Source: Flavobacterium psychrophilum (lineage in GTDB: Bacteria; Bacteroidota; Bacteroidia; Flavobacteriales; Flavobacteriaceae). From it: a DNA stretch of 23,496 bases. The notes below the pieces were generated by a model that saw only the letters and a list, made by a program, of their open reading frames with translations, was not told the origin of the DNA and ran no database searches. A program made the position numbers and the translations under genes. This document shows, one piece after another, positions 7,402-16,066 of this stretch (position 1 is the stretch's first letter; each line of letters starts with the position of its first letter). Location: contig CAMCTL010000037.1 in NCBI GenBank assembly GCA_945878515.1, positions 1-23,496 of the forward strand, given 5' to 3'.

Positions 7402-8730
7402 TCAACTCAAAACGTCTCGCATTGCTTTCGCTTTGAGCAAACATTCTTCATATTCTTTTTCTGGAATGGAAAGCGAAGTTATGGCGCTTCCTACTGAAAA
7501 CGATACATATTTATTTTCTTGATTGTACAGAATACTTCGGATCACAACATTGAAATCGAAATCTCCATTTGGTGTAAAATATCCAACAGTTCCGCTGTAC
7601 AAACCTCTTTTAGTTTCTTCTAATTCTTCTATGATTTTCAACACAGAAACCTTTGGAGTTCCGGTCATACTACCCATCGGGAAAGTGGTTTTAATGGCAT
7701 CAACAGCGGTGTAATGATTGTCTAATTTTGAAGTGATTGTGGTAATCATTTGATGTACTTGCTCGAAGGAATAGATAACACATAATTCTTCGACTTTCAC
7801 TGTACCTTTTTGCGCGGTTCGGGACAAGTCATTGCGAACCAAATCCGAAACCATAATATTTTCAGCAAGTTCTTTTGGATCTGTAGCCAATAGCTTTTTA
7901 GCCTTTTCATCTTCGATTGGATTCAGAAAACGTTTGGCCGTACCTTTTATGGGTTGCGAAATCAGGAAATCGCCTTCTTTCTTTATATAACGCTCTGGCG
8001 ATGCTGAAAGCAAAAATTGTGTGTTATTTTTAAAAAATACAGCTTGAGGCGACTTTGAAATTTCATTCAGTTTCAGAAATTTTTCTAGTGGTTCAATATT
8101 TGCCTTCTCAGCAAAAAATTCCATGCAAAAATTAGCTTCATAAATATCGCCACGGTGGATGCGTACAAGTAGATTAGACACTTTTTCGAGATAATTTTCT
8201 TTTGAAATGCGTTGCTTAATCTCAATTTCTGATAGCTGAATATCTGCAATCTGTAATGCTTCGCCAGTTCGCTTTCGCTCGGGTCCGCAGTCTGTAATCT
8301 GCAATCTTATTTCCTCAAAATCCTCCTCAACTTCATCATCACACAGATTGAGGTATTGAATTTCGAGTTGGTTTCCCTTTAACAAAAATAACTTCTTGGG
8401 TTGGAAAAAGAATAAATCAGGAAAACTTAAACCATCAAAATTATTGGAATTTAAAACCTCAATATCATTTTTCAAATCATACGATAAATAGCCAAAAAGC
8501 CAGTCTTTAGTGATTTGTTGGTATTGTTTCAAATCTTCAAAAGCGTTGTAATAATCGGTTTTTATTGATGTAAAAGCATCTACCGCAAGAATGCAATCGT
8601 AACTGGAATACTGCTGAGGATAATCGTTACTATCCAAATAGACTACTTCTCGAAATTGCTGCGCCCAAGTCAATAGATGTTGCTTGAATTGTATTGGATT
8701 CGCTATATGTTTTATAATTGCTGTTCTCAA
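7402..8730 (-). CDS. pabB: Aminodeoxychorismate synthase component I, with an in-frame repeat insertion
   Basis: This 442-residue enzyme converts chorismate to 4-amino-4-deoxychorismate for p-aminobenzoate and folate synthesis. The chorismate-binding domain occupies about residues 175-440. PIKGT (260-264) contains the lysine that distinguishes PabB from anthranilate synthase, which has PIAGT. Also present are LVRNDLSR (297-304) and FPMGSMTGTPK (350-360). The start is TTG at 8730: the frame has a TAA seven codons upstream and no ATG between, and MRTAIIKHI aligns with the family N-terminus. Residues 143-164, between the N-terminal subdomain and the catalytic domain, are encoded by a dispersed repeat flanked by 7-bp units and include GPERKRTGE. 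That lies in a linker, so activity is probably kept. It is first in an operon with tilS and dsbD. No pabA is seen. Confidence 0.92.
   Translation of the reverse strand: MRTAIIKHIANPIQFKQHLLTWAQQFREVVYLDSNDYPQQYSSYDCILAVDAFTSIKTDYYNAFEDLKQYQQITKDWLFGYLSYDLKNDIEVLNSNNFDGLSFPDLFFFQPKKLFLLKGNQLEIQYLNLCDDEVEEDFEEIRLQITDCGPERKRTGEALQIADIQLSEIEIKQRISKENYLEKVSNLLVRIHRGDIYEANFCMEFFAEKANIEPLEKFLKLNEISKSPQAVFFKNNTQFLLSASPERYIKKEGDFLISQPIKGTAKRFLNPIEDEKAKKLLATDPKELAENIMVSDLVRNDLSRTAQKGTVKVEELCVIYSFEQVHQMITTITSKLDNHYTAVDAIKTTFPMGSMTGTPKVSVLKIIEELEETKRGLYSGTVGYFTPNGDFDFNVVIRSILYNQENKYVSFSVGSAITSLSIPEKEYEECLLKAKAMRDVLS
8244..8305. repeat. Repeat inserted in frame within pabB
   Basis: Two 7-bp units (CTGCAAT 8244-8250, CTGTAAT 8251-8257), then a 34-bp core starting GCTTCGCCAGTTCGC and ending GGGTCCGCAGT, then the same two units in opposite order (CTGTAAT 8292-8298, CTGCAAT 8299-8305). 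The core has three TTCGC copies. It is more GC-rich than the surrounding gene. I recall similar sequences between genes in other flavobacterial genomes. Here it is translated. Confidence 0.7.
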
Positions 8731-9037
8731 AAACTTGGGATGATTTTAAAATTTCAAAATTACGACAATTTTTAATAAAATTTTTAGTTATACCGATTAG
8801 CACAATATAAGAATCCAATAAATTGTACTCAATATAGTGTCTGTCGACATTAACGATTGTAAAATTTAAAATGGATTAGACCATATTAAAATTACAATTG
8901 ATATTACAATAATTCAGCTATCATTCTATGAATAAAGTAAAAAACTTTTTCTTTAATTTCAACTTTATTACTAAGAGTAAAACTATATTTACCACTAATA
9001 ACCCTTTATCTAAATAATAATCTTTAATTGAATTTTT
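8731..9037. other. 307-bp divergent intergenic region
   Basis: This gap separates pabB (minus) from the DUF4349 lipoprotein gene (plus) and must carry both promoters. On the minus strand TAATTTTG (8762 down to 8755) matches the Bacteroidota -7 consensus TAnnTTTG about 25 bp before the pabB start, but no TTTG is found at the proper distance upstream, so this is weak. I see no gene, RNA or clear repeat. The sequence is simply very AT-rich. Confidence 0.5.
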
Positions 9038-9928
9038 ATGATTAAACCGTCCAAAATAGTACTAGCTTTTTTAGTAGTCATTTTAACTATTTCCTGCAAA
9101 AAAGCGGAATCGGCTGCCGAAACTGCTTACGAATCGAATGACATTGCTGTTGACACTTCGATGGTTTCATCATCGGCAGCAGTAGAACCGAAGAATAGTG
9201 ATCGAAAATTTGTCAGAACAGCCGACATTAAATTTAAAGTAAAAAATGTAGCCAATTCAACGTATGCCATTGAAAACACGACCAATAAATTTGGTGGTTT
9301 TGTAACTTATACCAATTTACAAAGCACTATTATTGATAAATCAGAAACTAAAATAAGTCAAGACAGTACACTTGAAATCACAAATTTCAGGGTCGAAAAC
9401 AATATAACCATCCGAGTTCCTAATATTCGTTTGGATACGGTCATTAAAACTATTGCAAAACAAATTGATTTTCTGGAATATCGAATCATAAAAGCAGATG
9501 ATGTTTCCTTGCAAATGCTTTCTAATCAAATGGCGCAAAATCGAAGTTCAAAGCAAGAAAAAAGATTAGAAAAAGCTATTGATGCAAAGGGCAAAAAGTT
9601 GAATGATGTTATTGCTGCAGAAGACAACCTAAATGCCAAAAAAGAGCAAAGTGACAGCAGTAAAATTGAAAATCTTTCCTTGCAAGATCAAGTAAATTTC
9701 AGCACATTGACTTTACAAATTTACCAACGAGAAACGATTAAGGAAGAAATGATTGCTAATGCAAAAACGTACAGGCAAGATTTTGGCTCCAAAATTCTTG
9801 ATGGTCTAATTTCTGGATGGTATGTAATCGAAGGGATTATAGCTGTTGTGGCTCAACTTTGGTCAGTCATTTTAATTGGAATTGGAGGCTATTTCATATT
9901 CAAAAAATATTTTCATAAAGGAAACTAA
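9038..9928 (+). CDS. DUF4349 domain-containing lipoprotein
   Basis: The 296-residue protein begins with a lipoprotein signal ending at the lipobox cysteine Cys20 (LTISC). A low-complexity Ser/Ala/Glu-rich linker follows to about residue 55. The DUF4349 domain begins with KFVRTADIKFKVKNVANSTYAIE and runs through a segment of beta strands, then a charged, probably coiled-coil stretch (about 165-210, rich in Lys/Glu/Asp), then NLSLQDQVNFSTLTLQIYQRE. A C-terminal transmembrane helix (about 258-285) ends in a basic tail. It is probably held to the inner membrane from the periplasmic side by that helix as well as by lipid. The function of the family is not known. It is a single gene followed by a bidirectional terminator. 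Confidence 0.85.
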   Translation: MIKPSKIVLAFLVVILTISCKKAESAAETAYESNDIAVDTSMVSSSAAVEPKNSDRKFVRTADIKFKVKNVANSTYAIENTTNKFGGFVTYTNLQSTIIDKSETKISQDSTLEITNFRVENNITIRVPNIRLDTVIKTIAKQIDFLEYRIIKADDVSLQMLSNQMAQNRSSKQEKRLEKAIDAKGKKLNDVIAAEDNLNAKKEQSDSSKIENLSLQDQVNFSTLTLQIYQRETIKEEMIANAKTYRQDFGSKILDGLISGWYVIEGIIAVVAQLWSVILIGIGGYFIFKKYFHKGN

Positions 9929-9933
9929 AATCA

Positions 9934-9965
9934 AAACCCCATTCAACCTAAAGTGAATGGGGTTT
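9934..9965. terminator. Bidirectional terminator between the DUF4349 gene and lpd
   Basis: A perfect 12-bp stem (AAACCCCATTCA at 9934-9945 with 9954-9965) and an 8-base loop, with T-rich sequence on the right and A-rich on the left. It lies between convergent genes. Confidence 0.85.
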
Positions 9966-9989
9966 AATTTTTTAAAAATATTTTTATTA

Positions 9990-11393
9990 TTACACGTGCA
10001 AAGCTCTATTATCTGTTGCAGCCAATGCCGCTTCTTTGATAGCTTCTGCAAATGTTGGATGTGCGTGGCTCATTCTAGAAATATCTTCGGCAGATGCTTT
10101 GAATTCCATTGCAGTAACCGCTTCGGCAATCAAATCGGCACAACGAGCACCAATCATGTGAACACCCAAAACTTCATCGGTTTTGGCATCGGCAAGAATT
10201 TTTACAAATCCGTCTAAATCCCCACCAGCACGAGCTCTACCCAAAGCTTTGAAAGGAAAACTTCCTGATTTGAATTCCACTCCAGACGCTTTCAATTGCT
10301 CTTCGGTTTGTCCCACAGCAGCCACTTCTGGCCAAGTATAAACTACTCCTGGAATCAAGTTATAATTGATGTGTGGTTTTTGTCCCGCCAAGATTTCGGC
10401 AACCATTGCACCTTCTTCTTCGGCTTTGTGTGCCAACATTGCACCACGAACTACGTCGCCAATAGCGTATATATTTGGAATATTGGTTTGCAAATGATCG
10501 TTTACTTCCACCATTCCTCTATCCGAAATTTTCACTCCAGCTTTATCCGCATTCAAACCGTCAGTATAAGGACGACGACCTACAGAAACTAATGAATAAT
10601 CACCTTCGAGAGTGATAGTTTCGCCTTTTGTATTTTCGGCTTGAACCGTTACAGTATCGCCTTTTCTCTCAACAGATTTCACTTTGTGCGAAAGGTAGAA
10701 TTTCATTCCTTGTTTTTTCAATACTTTGGTCAATTCTTTAGACAAGGAAGCATCCATTCCCGGGATAATTCGATCCATAAATTCCACAACTGAAACTTGT
10801 GCTCCCAATCGCAAATACACTTGTCCCAATTCGATTCCGATAACGCCACCACCAATGATAACAAGGTGTTTTGGCACTTCTTTCAGTTTCAATGCTTCGG
10901 TTGAAGTAATGATTCTTTCTTTATCGATTTTTATAAATGGCAACGAAGAGGGTTTTGAACCTGTTGCAATAATGATGTTCTTGGCTTCTATTGTTTCGGA
11001 AGTTCCGTCGGCTTTGGTAATAGCAACGTGAGTGGCATCTACAAACGAACCTAAACCTTCCAAAACCGTGATTTTATTTTTGTCCATCAAGAACTTTACA
11101 CCACCAGAAGTTTGATCTACAACAGCTTGTTTGCGGGCAATCATTTTCTCCAAGTTCACTTTCACTTCACCCGAAACTTCGATTCCGTGTTCAGCAAAAT
11201 GGGCAATTTCGCTGTAATGATGGGATGATGCCAACAATGCCTTAGATGGAATACATCCTACATTGAGGCAAGTTCCTCCCAGCGTGGAATATTTTTCGAT
11301 AATTGCAGTTTTGAAACCTAATTGTGCACAACGAATGGCCGAAACATATCCGCCTGGACCAGAACCTATAATGACTACGTCAAATGAACTCAT
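9990..11393 (-). CDS. lpdA: Dihydrolipoyl dehydrogenase (E3)
   Basis: This 467-residue FAD flavoprotein reoxidises dihydrolipoamide with NAD+ in the pyruvate, 2-oxoglutarate and branched-chain 2-oxoacid dehydrogenase complexes and in the glycine cleavage system. The FAD-binding glycine motif GSGPGG is at 10-15. The redox disulfide is Cys42/Cys47 in GGTCLNVGCIPSKALL. The NAD-binding GGGVIGIELG motif lies mid-protein. The second FAD motif TNIPNIYAIGDV follows. The catalytic dyad His445/Glu450 is in HAHPTFAEA near the C-terminus. It is complete and of normal length. It is a lone gene, not beside E1 or E2 genes, as is common in Bacteroidota. On the minus strand TATTTTTG (11428 to 11421) matches the -7 element, but the -33 element is unclear. 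Confidence 0.96.
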   Translation of the reverse strand: MSSFDVVIIGSGPGGYVSAIRCAQLGFKTAIIEKYSTLGGTCLNVGCIPSKALLASSHHYSEIAHFAEHGIEVSGEVKVNLEKMIARKQAVVDQTSGGVKFLMDKNKITVLEGLGSFVDATHVAITKADGTSETIEAKNIIIATGSKPSSLPFIKIDKERIITSTEALKLKEVPKHLVIIGGGVIGIELGQVYLRLGAQVSVVEFMDRIIPGMDASLSKELTKVLKKQGMKFYLSHKVKSVERKGDTVTVQAENTKGETITLEGDYSLVSVGRRPYTDGLNADKAGVKISDRGMVEVNDHLQTNIPNIYAIGDVVRGAMLAHKAEEEGAMVAEILAGQKPHINYNLIPGVVYTWPEVAAVGQTEEQLKASGVEFKSGSFPFKALGRARAGGDLDGFVKILADAKTDEVLGVHMIGARCADLIAEAVTAMEFKASAEDISRMSHAHPTFAEAIKEAALAATDNRALHV

Positions 11394-11534
11394 AGTAATG
11401 TGTTTTTATTTTTAGTGTTGCAAAAATAAGAAATATAATTGCAAACATTATAAACAATCTTATTGATAATATAACTTAATTTTTAAATAATGTTAGTACA
11501 GAATTCATTAAATTTGAAAGAAAATTAAACCATT

Positions 11535-12938
11535 ATGAAAAAACTATACTTTCTTCTATACTTAATGTTTGGATTAAGTTTAAATGCGCAGATAATTAAT
11601 TTTTCTGATGCAAATTTTAAAGCTAGACTATTAGCAGCGAATACTGGTAATGAATTAGCAAAAGGTAGTTTTGGAAACAATATAGTTGTTGATACTAACG
11701 GAAATGGCGAAATTGAAGTTTCGGAAGCTTTAAATGTCTATGAACTTTATTTTTGGTCCGATTTTTTAAGCACAGCAAATGACATAGTCAACTTAAATGG
11801 AATTCAAAGCTTTCAAAATTTAAAAAAATTAAATTGTTTTGGAAATAGTATTATAAATTTAGATTTACAAGGTTTAAATAATTTAGAATCTATAGAAGCA
11901 GGTGAAAATAACATATCAAGTGCTAACTTTTCTGGCTTAATTTCCTTAAAAGGGATAAATCTTAATTTTAATGAATTAACAGCAATAAATATAGATAATT
12001 TAACTAGTTTAACTAAACTTTTTATTTACAGCAATAAACTACAATCTTTAACTTTTAATAATAATTCAGCTCTTGAACATCTTTGGTGTAGTGATAATTT
12101 AATTACTTCCCTAGATTTTAGTACTAGTCCAAATTTGAAATATATTAGTTGTGATTACAATCTTTTAACATCAATAAATTTAGGTGCTATAAATTCTGTC
12201 ATTGAACTAAAATGCAATAGTAATAACCTTAATAGTCTTAATATAAGTAATTTATTAAAATTGACGAATTTTGATTTTGCATCAAATCAAATTTCAACAA
12301 TAACCTTTCCCACTACAAATAATTTATTCAGCTTGAATATTAGTGATAACCCAATAAGTTCTATTAATGTAAATTCATTATCAAAATTAAATCAATTTTA
12401 CGCTTCAAATACATTAGTTACAGATTTAGATTGTTCGCAAACAGCCGTCCAACAATTATATTGCAATAATAACCCCAATATACAGACGATTAATACAAAA
12501 AATAATGTTTTTACATTTAGTGATCCAGATTTATTGTATTATGGCTTTAAAATAGAAAATAATCCTAAATTAATTTCAATTTGTGTTGATGAGGGCGAGC
12601 AAAATAATTTATCTTACAGTTACAATACGAGCGGAAATGTAATTGTTTATACTGGTCCAACCTGCTCTAAAATCGTTGTTCCAACAATGGGCAACTTAAA
12701 ATTTCAATCAAAAAACGACAGTATTGTATTTCCAAATCCAACAAATACTGTTTTAAATATTAGTAATAATGATATAAATGCAGTCCAAAAAGCAACCATT
12801 TATAACACTTTGGGGCAATTAATGAAAATCATAAACAATAGTTCTACAATTGATGTAAGTGAATTAAAGGCTGGAACTTATTTTATATCGATTGAAAGTG
12901 AAAACGGAAAATCAACGCAAAAATTCATTAAATTTTAA
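11535..12938 (+). CDS. Secreted leucine-rich-repeat protein with type IX sorting domain
   Basis: The 467-residue protein has a signal peptide (MKKLYFLLYLMFGLSLNAQ), then a short globular part with the EF-hand-like calcium loop DTNGNGEIEVSEAL (53-66). About ten leucine-rich repeats of roughly 21 residues follow (about 80-320), with the pattern LxxLxxxxNxLxxLxxxx. The last 75 residues are a type A T9SS C-terminal domain: VFPNPTNTVLNI, then LGQLMKII, then ELKAGTYFISIESENGKSTQKFIKF. The protein should therefore cross the outer membrane by the type IX system and be released or anchored at the surface. Such proteins are thought to bind polysaccharide or protein partners, but the ligand is unknown. 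The gene stands alone and uses more AT-rich codons than lpd beside it. Confidence 0.88.
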   Translation: MKKLYFLLYLMFGLSLNAQIINFSDANFKARLLAANTGNELAKGSFGNNIVVDTNGNGEIEVSEALNVYELYFWSDFLSTANDIVNLNGIQSFQNLKKLNCFGNSIINLDLQGLNNLESIEAGENNISSANFSGLISLKGINLNFNELTAINIDNLTSLTKLFIYSNKLQSLTFNNNSALEHLWCSDNLITSLDFSTSPNLKYISCDYNLLTSINLGAINSVIELKCNSNNLNSLNISNLLKLTNFDFASNQISTITFPTTNNLFSLNISDNPISSINVNSLSKLNQFYASNTLVTDLDCSQTAVQQLYCNNNPNIQTINTKNNVFTFSDPDLLYYGFKIENNPKLISICVDEGEQNNLSYSYNTSGNVIVYTGPTCSKIVVPTMGNLKFQSKNDSIVFPNPTNTVLNISNNDINAVQKATIYNTLGQLMKIINNSSTIDVSELKAGTYFISIESENGKSTQKFIKF

Positions 12939-13186
12939 TCACAAACAGTTTCAAAATTTCAGTTTCGATAGTAATCTTGTAAATTTGCGGCTTTCTTTGT
13001 TTTTCCTAGTTAACCTTTAAATAGCCCCAGCGCAAACTTCGTAATTGTATGCAAGAGGTTAAAGAACTAAGGCTAGTTTCGAAAGTGCAATGCTATTTTT
13101 CAATGAAAGGACTATATCAATATCAGCATTATTGCAAATAGAATCAAAATAAATCATTACTATTGTCCATTATAACAAAATTGTTT

Positions 13187-14269
13187 ATGAAAATTCATTT
13201 TCTTATCTTGCTTTCAATACTTTTTCTTGCACCCAAAATTGTTTCAGGGCAGAAAAAAACTATTCCTTTTAATAATTCCAAAATTCAGTATGAAGGAAGA
13301 ATCAGTTTTAGTGATAGCACCGCTTCGCTAAACTGGTCAGGTTCTTCTATTAGCCTTAATTTTAAAGGTTCCGAGATTTCGGCAATTTTGAAAGATGCGG
13401 ATACAGCCAATTACTACAATGTAATTTTAGACGACAAGGTAATTTCAAAAATTAATTTGAAAACCGATAAGCATAATTACATTTTGGCATCGGGTTTGTC
13501 GAATGAGAATCATACAATTCAGTTGTACAAAAGAACGCAGTGGGGCGATGGACAAACTTTTTTCTATGGATTTGAAACGAATTCTGAAGCAAAAATTCTT
13601 TCTAAATCAAAACCAAAAAAGAAGAAAATAGCATTTTATGGAGATTCAATTACTTGTGGTCATGGCAATGAAGATACCACAGGCAAAGACTCTGGAAGTG
13701 GTCATTTTGAAAACCATTATTTGACTTATGGCGCATTGACGGCTCGACATTTTAATGCCCAAAACCAAAGCATATCCAATAGCGGAATAGGTATTATGTT
13801 AAGTTGGTTTCCTAATGTGATAACCGACATTTATGATTTAACCGACCCGCATGACAAAACCAAAAAATGGGATTTTAAAAATTATATTCCTGATGTTGTG
13901 GTAATTAATCTGTTTCAAAATGATTCGTGGTTGGTGAATAAACCCAAACATCCAGAGTTCATTTCTAAATTTGGAACTGCAAAACCTACCGATGATTTTA
14001 TAATTAAATCGTATGAAAACTTTGTAAAACTAATTAGATTGAAACATCCTAAGGCATCGATCATTTGTGCGTTAGGCAATATGGATGCTACGAAAGAAGG
14101 TTCAAAATGGCCTAATTATATTAAAAAAGCCATCGAAAATTTAAATGACAAAAAAATATACACTCATTTCTTTGCCTATAAAAATACGCCTGGTCATCCA
14201 AAAGTGAACGAGCAAAAAGCAATGGCTGATAGTTTGATTGCATTTATTGATAAGAATATAAAATGGTAA
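13187..14269 (+). CDS. SGNH-type carbohydrate esterase, CE2-like
   Basis: The frame can be read from a TTG at 13163, but the ATG at 13187 gives a clean signal peptide (MKIHFLILLSILFLAPKIVSGQ) and is preferred, for a 360-residue protein. Numbered from that Met, an N-terminal beta-sandwich (about 25-140) precedes an SGNH hydrolase domain opening with AFYGDSITCG. Ser154 is the expected nucleophile, and His337 in TPGHPKVNEQKAMAD is the expected base. This two-domain layout is that of carbohydrate esterase family 2, which removes acetyl groups from plant polysaccharides such as xylan and glucomannan. The protein is exported, either periplasmic or beyond. It heads a cluster that runs on into murQ with short gaps (39 bp to the next gene). 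The substrate is inferred from the family only. Confidence 0.83.
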   Translation: MKIHFLILLSILFLAPKIVSGQKKTIPFNNSKIQYEGRISFSDSTASLNWSGSSISLNFKGSEISAILKDADTANYYNVILDDKVISKINLKTDKHNYILASGLSNENHTIQLYKRTQWGDGQTFFYGFETNSEAKILSKSKPKKKKIAFYGDSITCGHGNEDTTGKDSGSGHFENHYLTYGALTARHFNAQNQSISNSGIGIMLSWFPNVITDIYDLTDPHDKTKKWDFKNYIPDVVVINLFQNDSWLVNKPKHPEFISKFGTAKPTDDFIIKSYENFVKLIRLKHPKASIICALGNMDATKEGSKWPNYIKKAIENLNDKKIYTHFFAYKNTPGHPKVNEQKAMADSLIAFIDKNIKW

Positions 14270-14308
14270 TGATATTTAAATTCAATTCGTAAACAATTAC
14301 GTTTAACT

Positions 14309-15220
14309 ATGGAAATTACATCAAAAAGACATCTTTATAAATTTTATTTGGCTCTTATTTTAGTCAATGCTTTTTTTTTGATTTTAATTTCTATTTCCCA
14401 CGAATACTTTAAACATAATAACAAAAGCTTTGCCATAGCATTTTTAATATCTACAGCAATAGCCATTTCTATTAATGTAGGTTTTATAAAAAATGCTCCT
14501 AGCATTACATTAAATAAAAAAGGAATCACCTTTAAAAACCAATTCTATAGTTGGTATGATTTATCGAGTGTAAAACTAACCGGAAAAGGGGGAATGATTT
14601 TCACTTCTGGGGAATGCGCAACACTTACTTTCAACAATAGTGTCGAAATTCAAATCATCGATGATTTTTATTCGAATATTTCTGAAATGAAATGTTTTAT
14701 ACAACAAATTGTTATTGAAAAAAAAGACCAAATTGAATTTACTAAACAAGATATTATTGCATCTGATATTGATAAAGATGTACTTGTTGCTTATAAAGGA
14801 AATCCTTTATTTAGCTTTTTGGGAATTTATTTGTGGGCTCTAATTCTTTTACTTTTTTTTATACTCATTTACACAATCAAACATTTGAATGTACATGGAT
14901 CTGTAGTTTCAACTATTTTGATTCTACTTTTGTTTTCTATTTTTTATAGATTAATGCATTATTTTGAGGTGTCTACTTCTATTTTTTGTGTCAGAAAACA
15001 TTATTTTTATTGGAAAAAAGACTATTATAATATTTCCGATATTCGAGATATTGCAATTGAACGTCAGGGAAAATTTTCAAATAGATTACGCTTAATTACT
15101 AAAGATTTTGAAACTAAATTATATCCAGGTGTTGGTTTATCCGACAAAACTTGGTTAAAGATGAAAAAAGACTTAGAAAGCAAAAATATCACCGTTAGGA
15201 ATGAAAATATTTATTTATGA
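14309..15220 (+). CDS. Membrane protein with two TM-hairpin plus PH-like modules
   Basis: I do not recognise a named family. The 303-residue protein looks like an internal duplication. Each half starts with a pair of membrane helices (about 12-32 and 41-59; about 168-188 and 196-214). Each pair is followed by a short soluble segment with the rhythm of a bacterial PH-like domain: APSITLNKKGITFKNQFY then SWYDLSSVKLTG in the first, and TSIFCVRKHYFYWKKDYY then NISDIRDIAIERQG in the second. The final part (LRLITKDFETKLYPG, then a Lys-rich helix) completes the second domain. There is no signal peptide. It lies 39 bp after the esterase and 12 bp before murQ, so it is probably co-transcribed with both. 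Its function is unknown, and a role in cell envelope processes is only a guess from the neighbours. Confidence 0.75.
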   Translation: MEITSKRHLYKFYLALILVNAFFLILISISHEYFKHNNKSFAIAFLISTAIAISINVGFIKNAPSITLNKKGITFKNQFYSWYDLSSVKLTGKGGMIFTSGECATLTFNNSVEIQIIDDFYSNISEMKCFIQQIVIEKKDQIEFTKQDIIASDIDKDVLVAYKGNPLFSFLGIYLWALILLLFFILIYTIKHLNVHGSVVSTILILLLFSIFYRLMHYFEVSTSIFCVRKHYFYWKKDYYNISDIRDIAIERQGKFSNRLRLITKDFETKLYPGVGLSDKTWLKMKKDLESKNITVRNENIYL

Positions 15221-15232
15221 ATATATTTAATT

Positions 15233-16060
15233 ATGAGCTTCACAAAAACCACCGAACAATCCTCGAAATACGAACATTTAGAAAAAATGTCGGTTCAGGA
15301 ATTGTTGCATAATATCAATCAAGAAGACAAAACTGTGCCTCTCGCTGTAGAAAAAGCATTGCCACAAATCGAAATTTTGGTTGATCAAATTGTTGCCAAA
15401 ATGAAACTCGGCGGACGATTATTCTACATCGGAGCAGGAACTTCTGGGCGTTTGGGCGTTGTTGATGCTTCGGAATGTCCACCAACATTTGGTGTTCCTT
15501 TTGATTTAGTCAACGGAATCATTGCTGGTGGCGACAAGGCCATTCGCCGTGCAGTAGAAAATGCCGAAGACGATGCAAACCAAGCTTGGATTGATTTGCA
15601 AGAACAAAACATCAACGAAAATGATGTAGTAATTGGAATTGCCGCTTCGGGAACAACACCTTATGTTATTGCTGGTTTAAAAGCTTGTAACGAAAATAAT
15701 ATTACCACTGGAAGCATTTCTTGCAATGCAGAAAGTCCACTTTCGCAAACGGCAAAATTCCCAATAGAAGTTGTTGTTGGACCAGAATTCGTTACCGGAA
15801 GTTCCAGAATGAAAGCCGGAACGGCACAAAAATTAGTCTTGAATATGATTTCGACTGCGACAATGATTCAACTAGGGAAAATAAAAGGCAACAAAATGGT
15901 CGATATGCAATTGAGCAACAGCAAACTAGTTGATCGCGGCGTGAAAATGATTATGGGAGAAATTCCTGTTTCTTACGAAGAAGCATCCGAACTTTTAGCA
16001 CAATATGGCAGCGTTCGAAAAGCAGTTAATAACTTCCAACCTCCAACTTCTAATTTCTAA
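15233..16060 (+). CDS. murQ: N-acetylmuramic acid 6-phosphate etherase
   Basis: This 275-residue cytoplasmic SIS-fold enzyme cleaves the lactyl ether of MurNAc-6-phosphate to give GlcNAc-6-phosphate and D-lactate in recycling of cell wall sugars. The phosphosugar-binding loop is GAGTSGRLGVVDASECPPTFG (68-88). The catalytic acids by analogy with the E. coli enzyme are Glu81 and Glu112 (AVENAEDD). A second signature is AASGTTPYV, then GSSRMKAGTAQKLVLNM. The C-terminal helical part ends early in a tail, NNFQPPTSNF, that does not look like the family. This tail and the stop codon come from a tandem 7-bp repeat, so the original end has been replaced. No MurNAc kinase (anmK or murK) is seen nearby. 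Confidence 0.95.
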   Translation: MSFTKTTEQSSKYEHLEKMSVQELLHNINQEDKTVPLAVEKALPQIEILVDQIVAKMKLGGRLFYIGAGTSGRLGVVDASECPPTFGVPFDLVNGIIAGGDKAIRRAVENAEDDANQAWIDLQEQNINENDVVIGIAASGTTPYVIAGLKACNENNITTGSISCNAESPLSQTAKFPIEVVVGPEFVTGSSRMKAGTAQKLVLNMISTATMIQLGKIKGNKMVDMQLSNSKLVDRGVKMIMGEIPVSYEEASELLAQYGSVRKAVNNFQPPTSNF

Positions 16061-16065
16061 CTTCA
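16031..16065. repeat. Five tandem 7-bp repeats across the murQ stop
   Basis: AACTTCC, AACCTCC, AACTTCT, AATTTCT, AACTTCA in perfect 7-bp phase. They encode the last codons of murQ, provide its TAA (16058-16060), and end one base before the next gene's ATG at 16067. Confidence 0.85.
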
Positions 16066-16066
16066 A

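Noticed and set aside
9957..11031. Plus-strand open frames opposite lpd
   Set aside because: Cys/His-rich antisense translations of a complete, normal lpd gene.
13030..13135. A short open frame (about 35 codons) before the esterase
   Set aside because: No similarity recognised and no start signal. The 224-bp gap probably only holds the promoter of the cluster.
13163..13186. TTG start for the esterase at 13163
   Set aside because: The ATG at 13187 gives a standard signal peptide, while the eight extra residues would disturb it.
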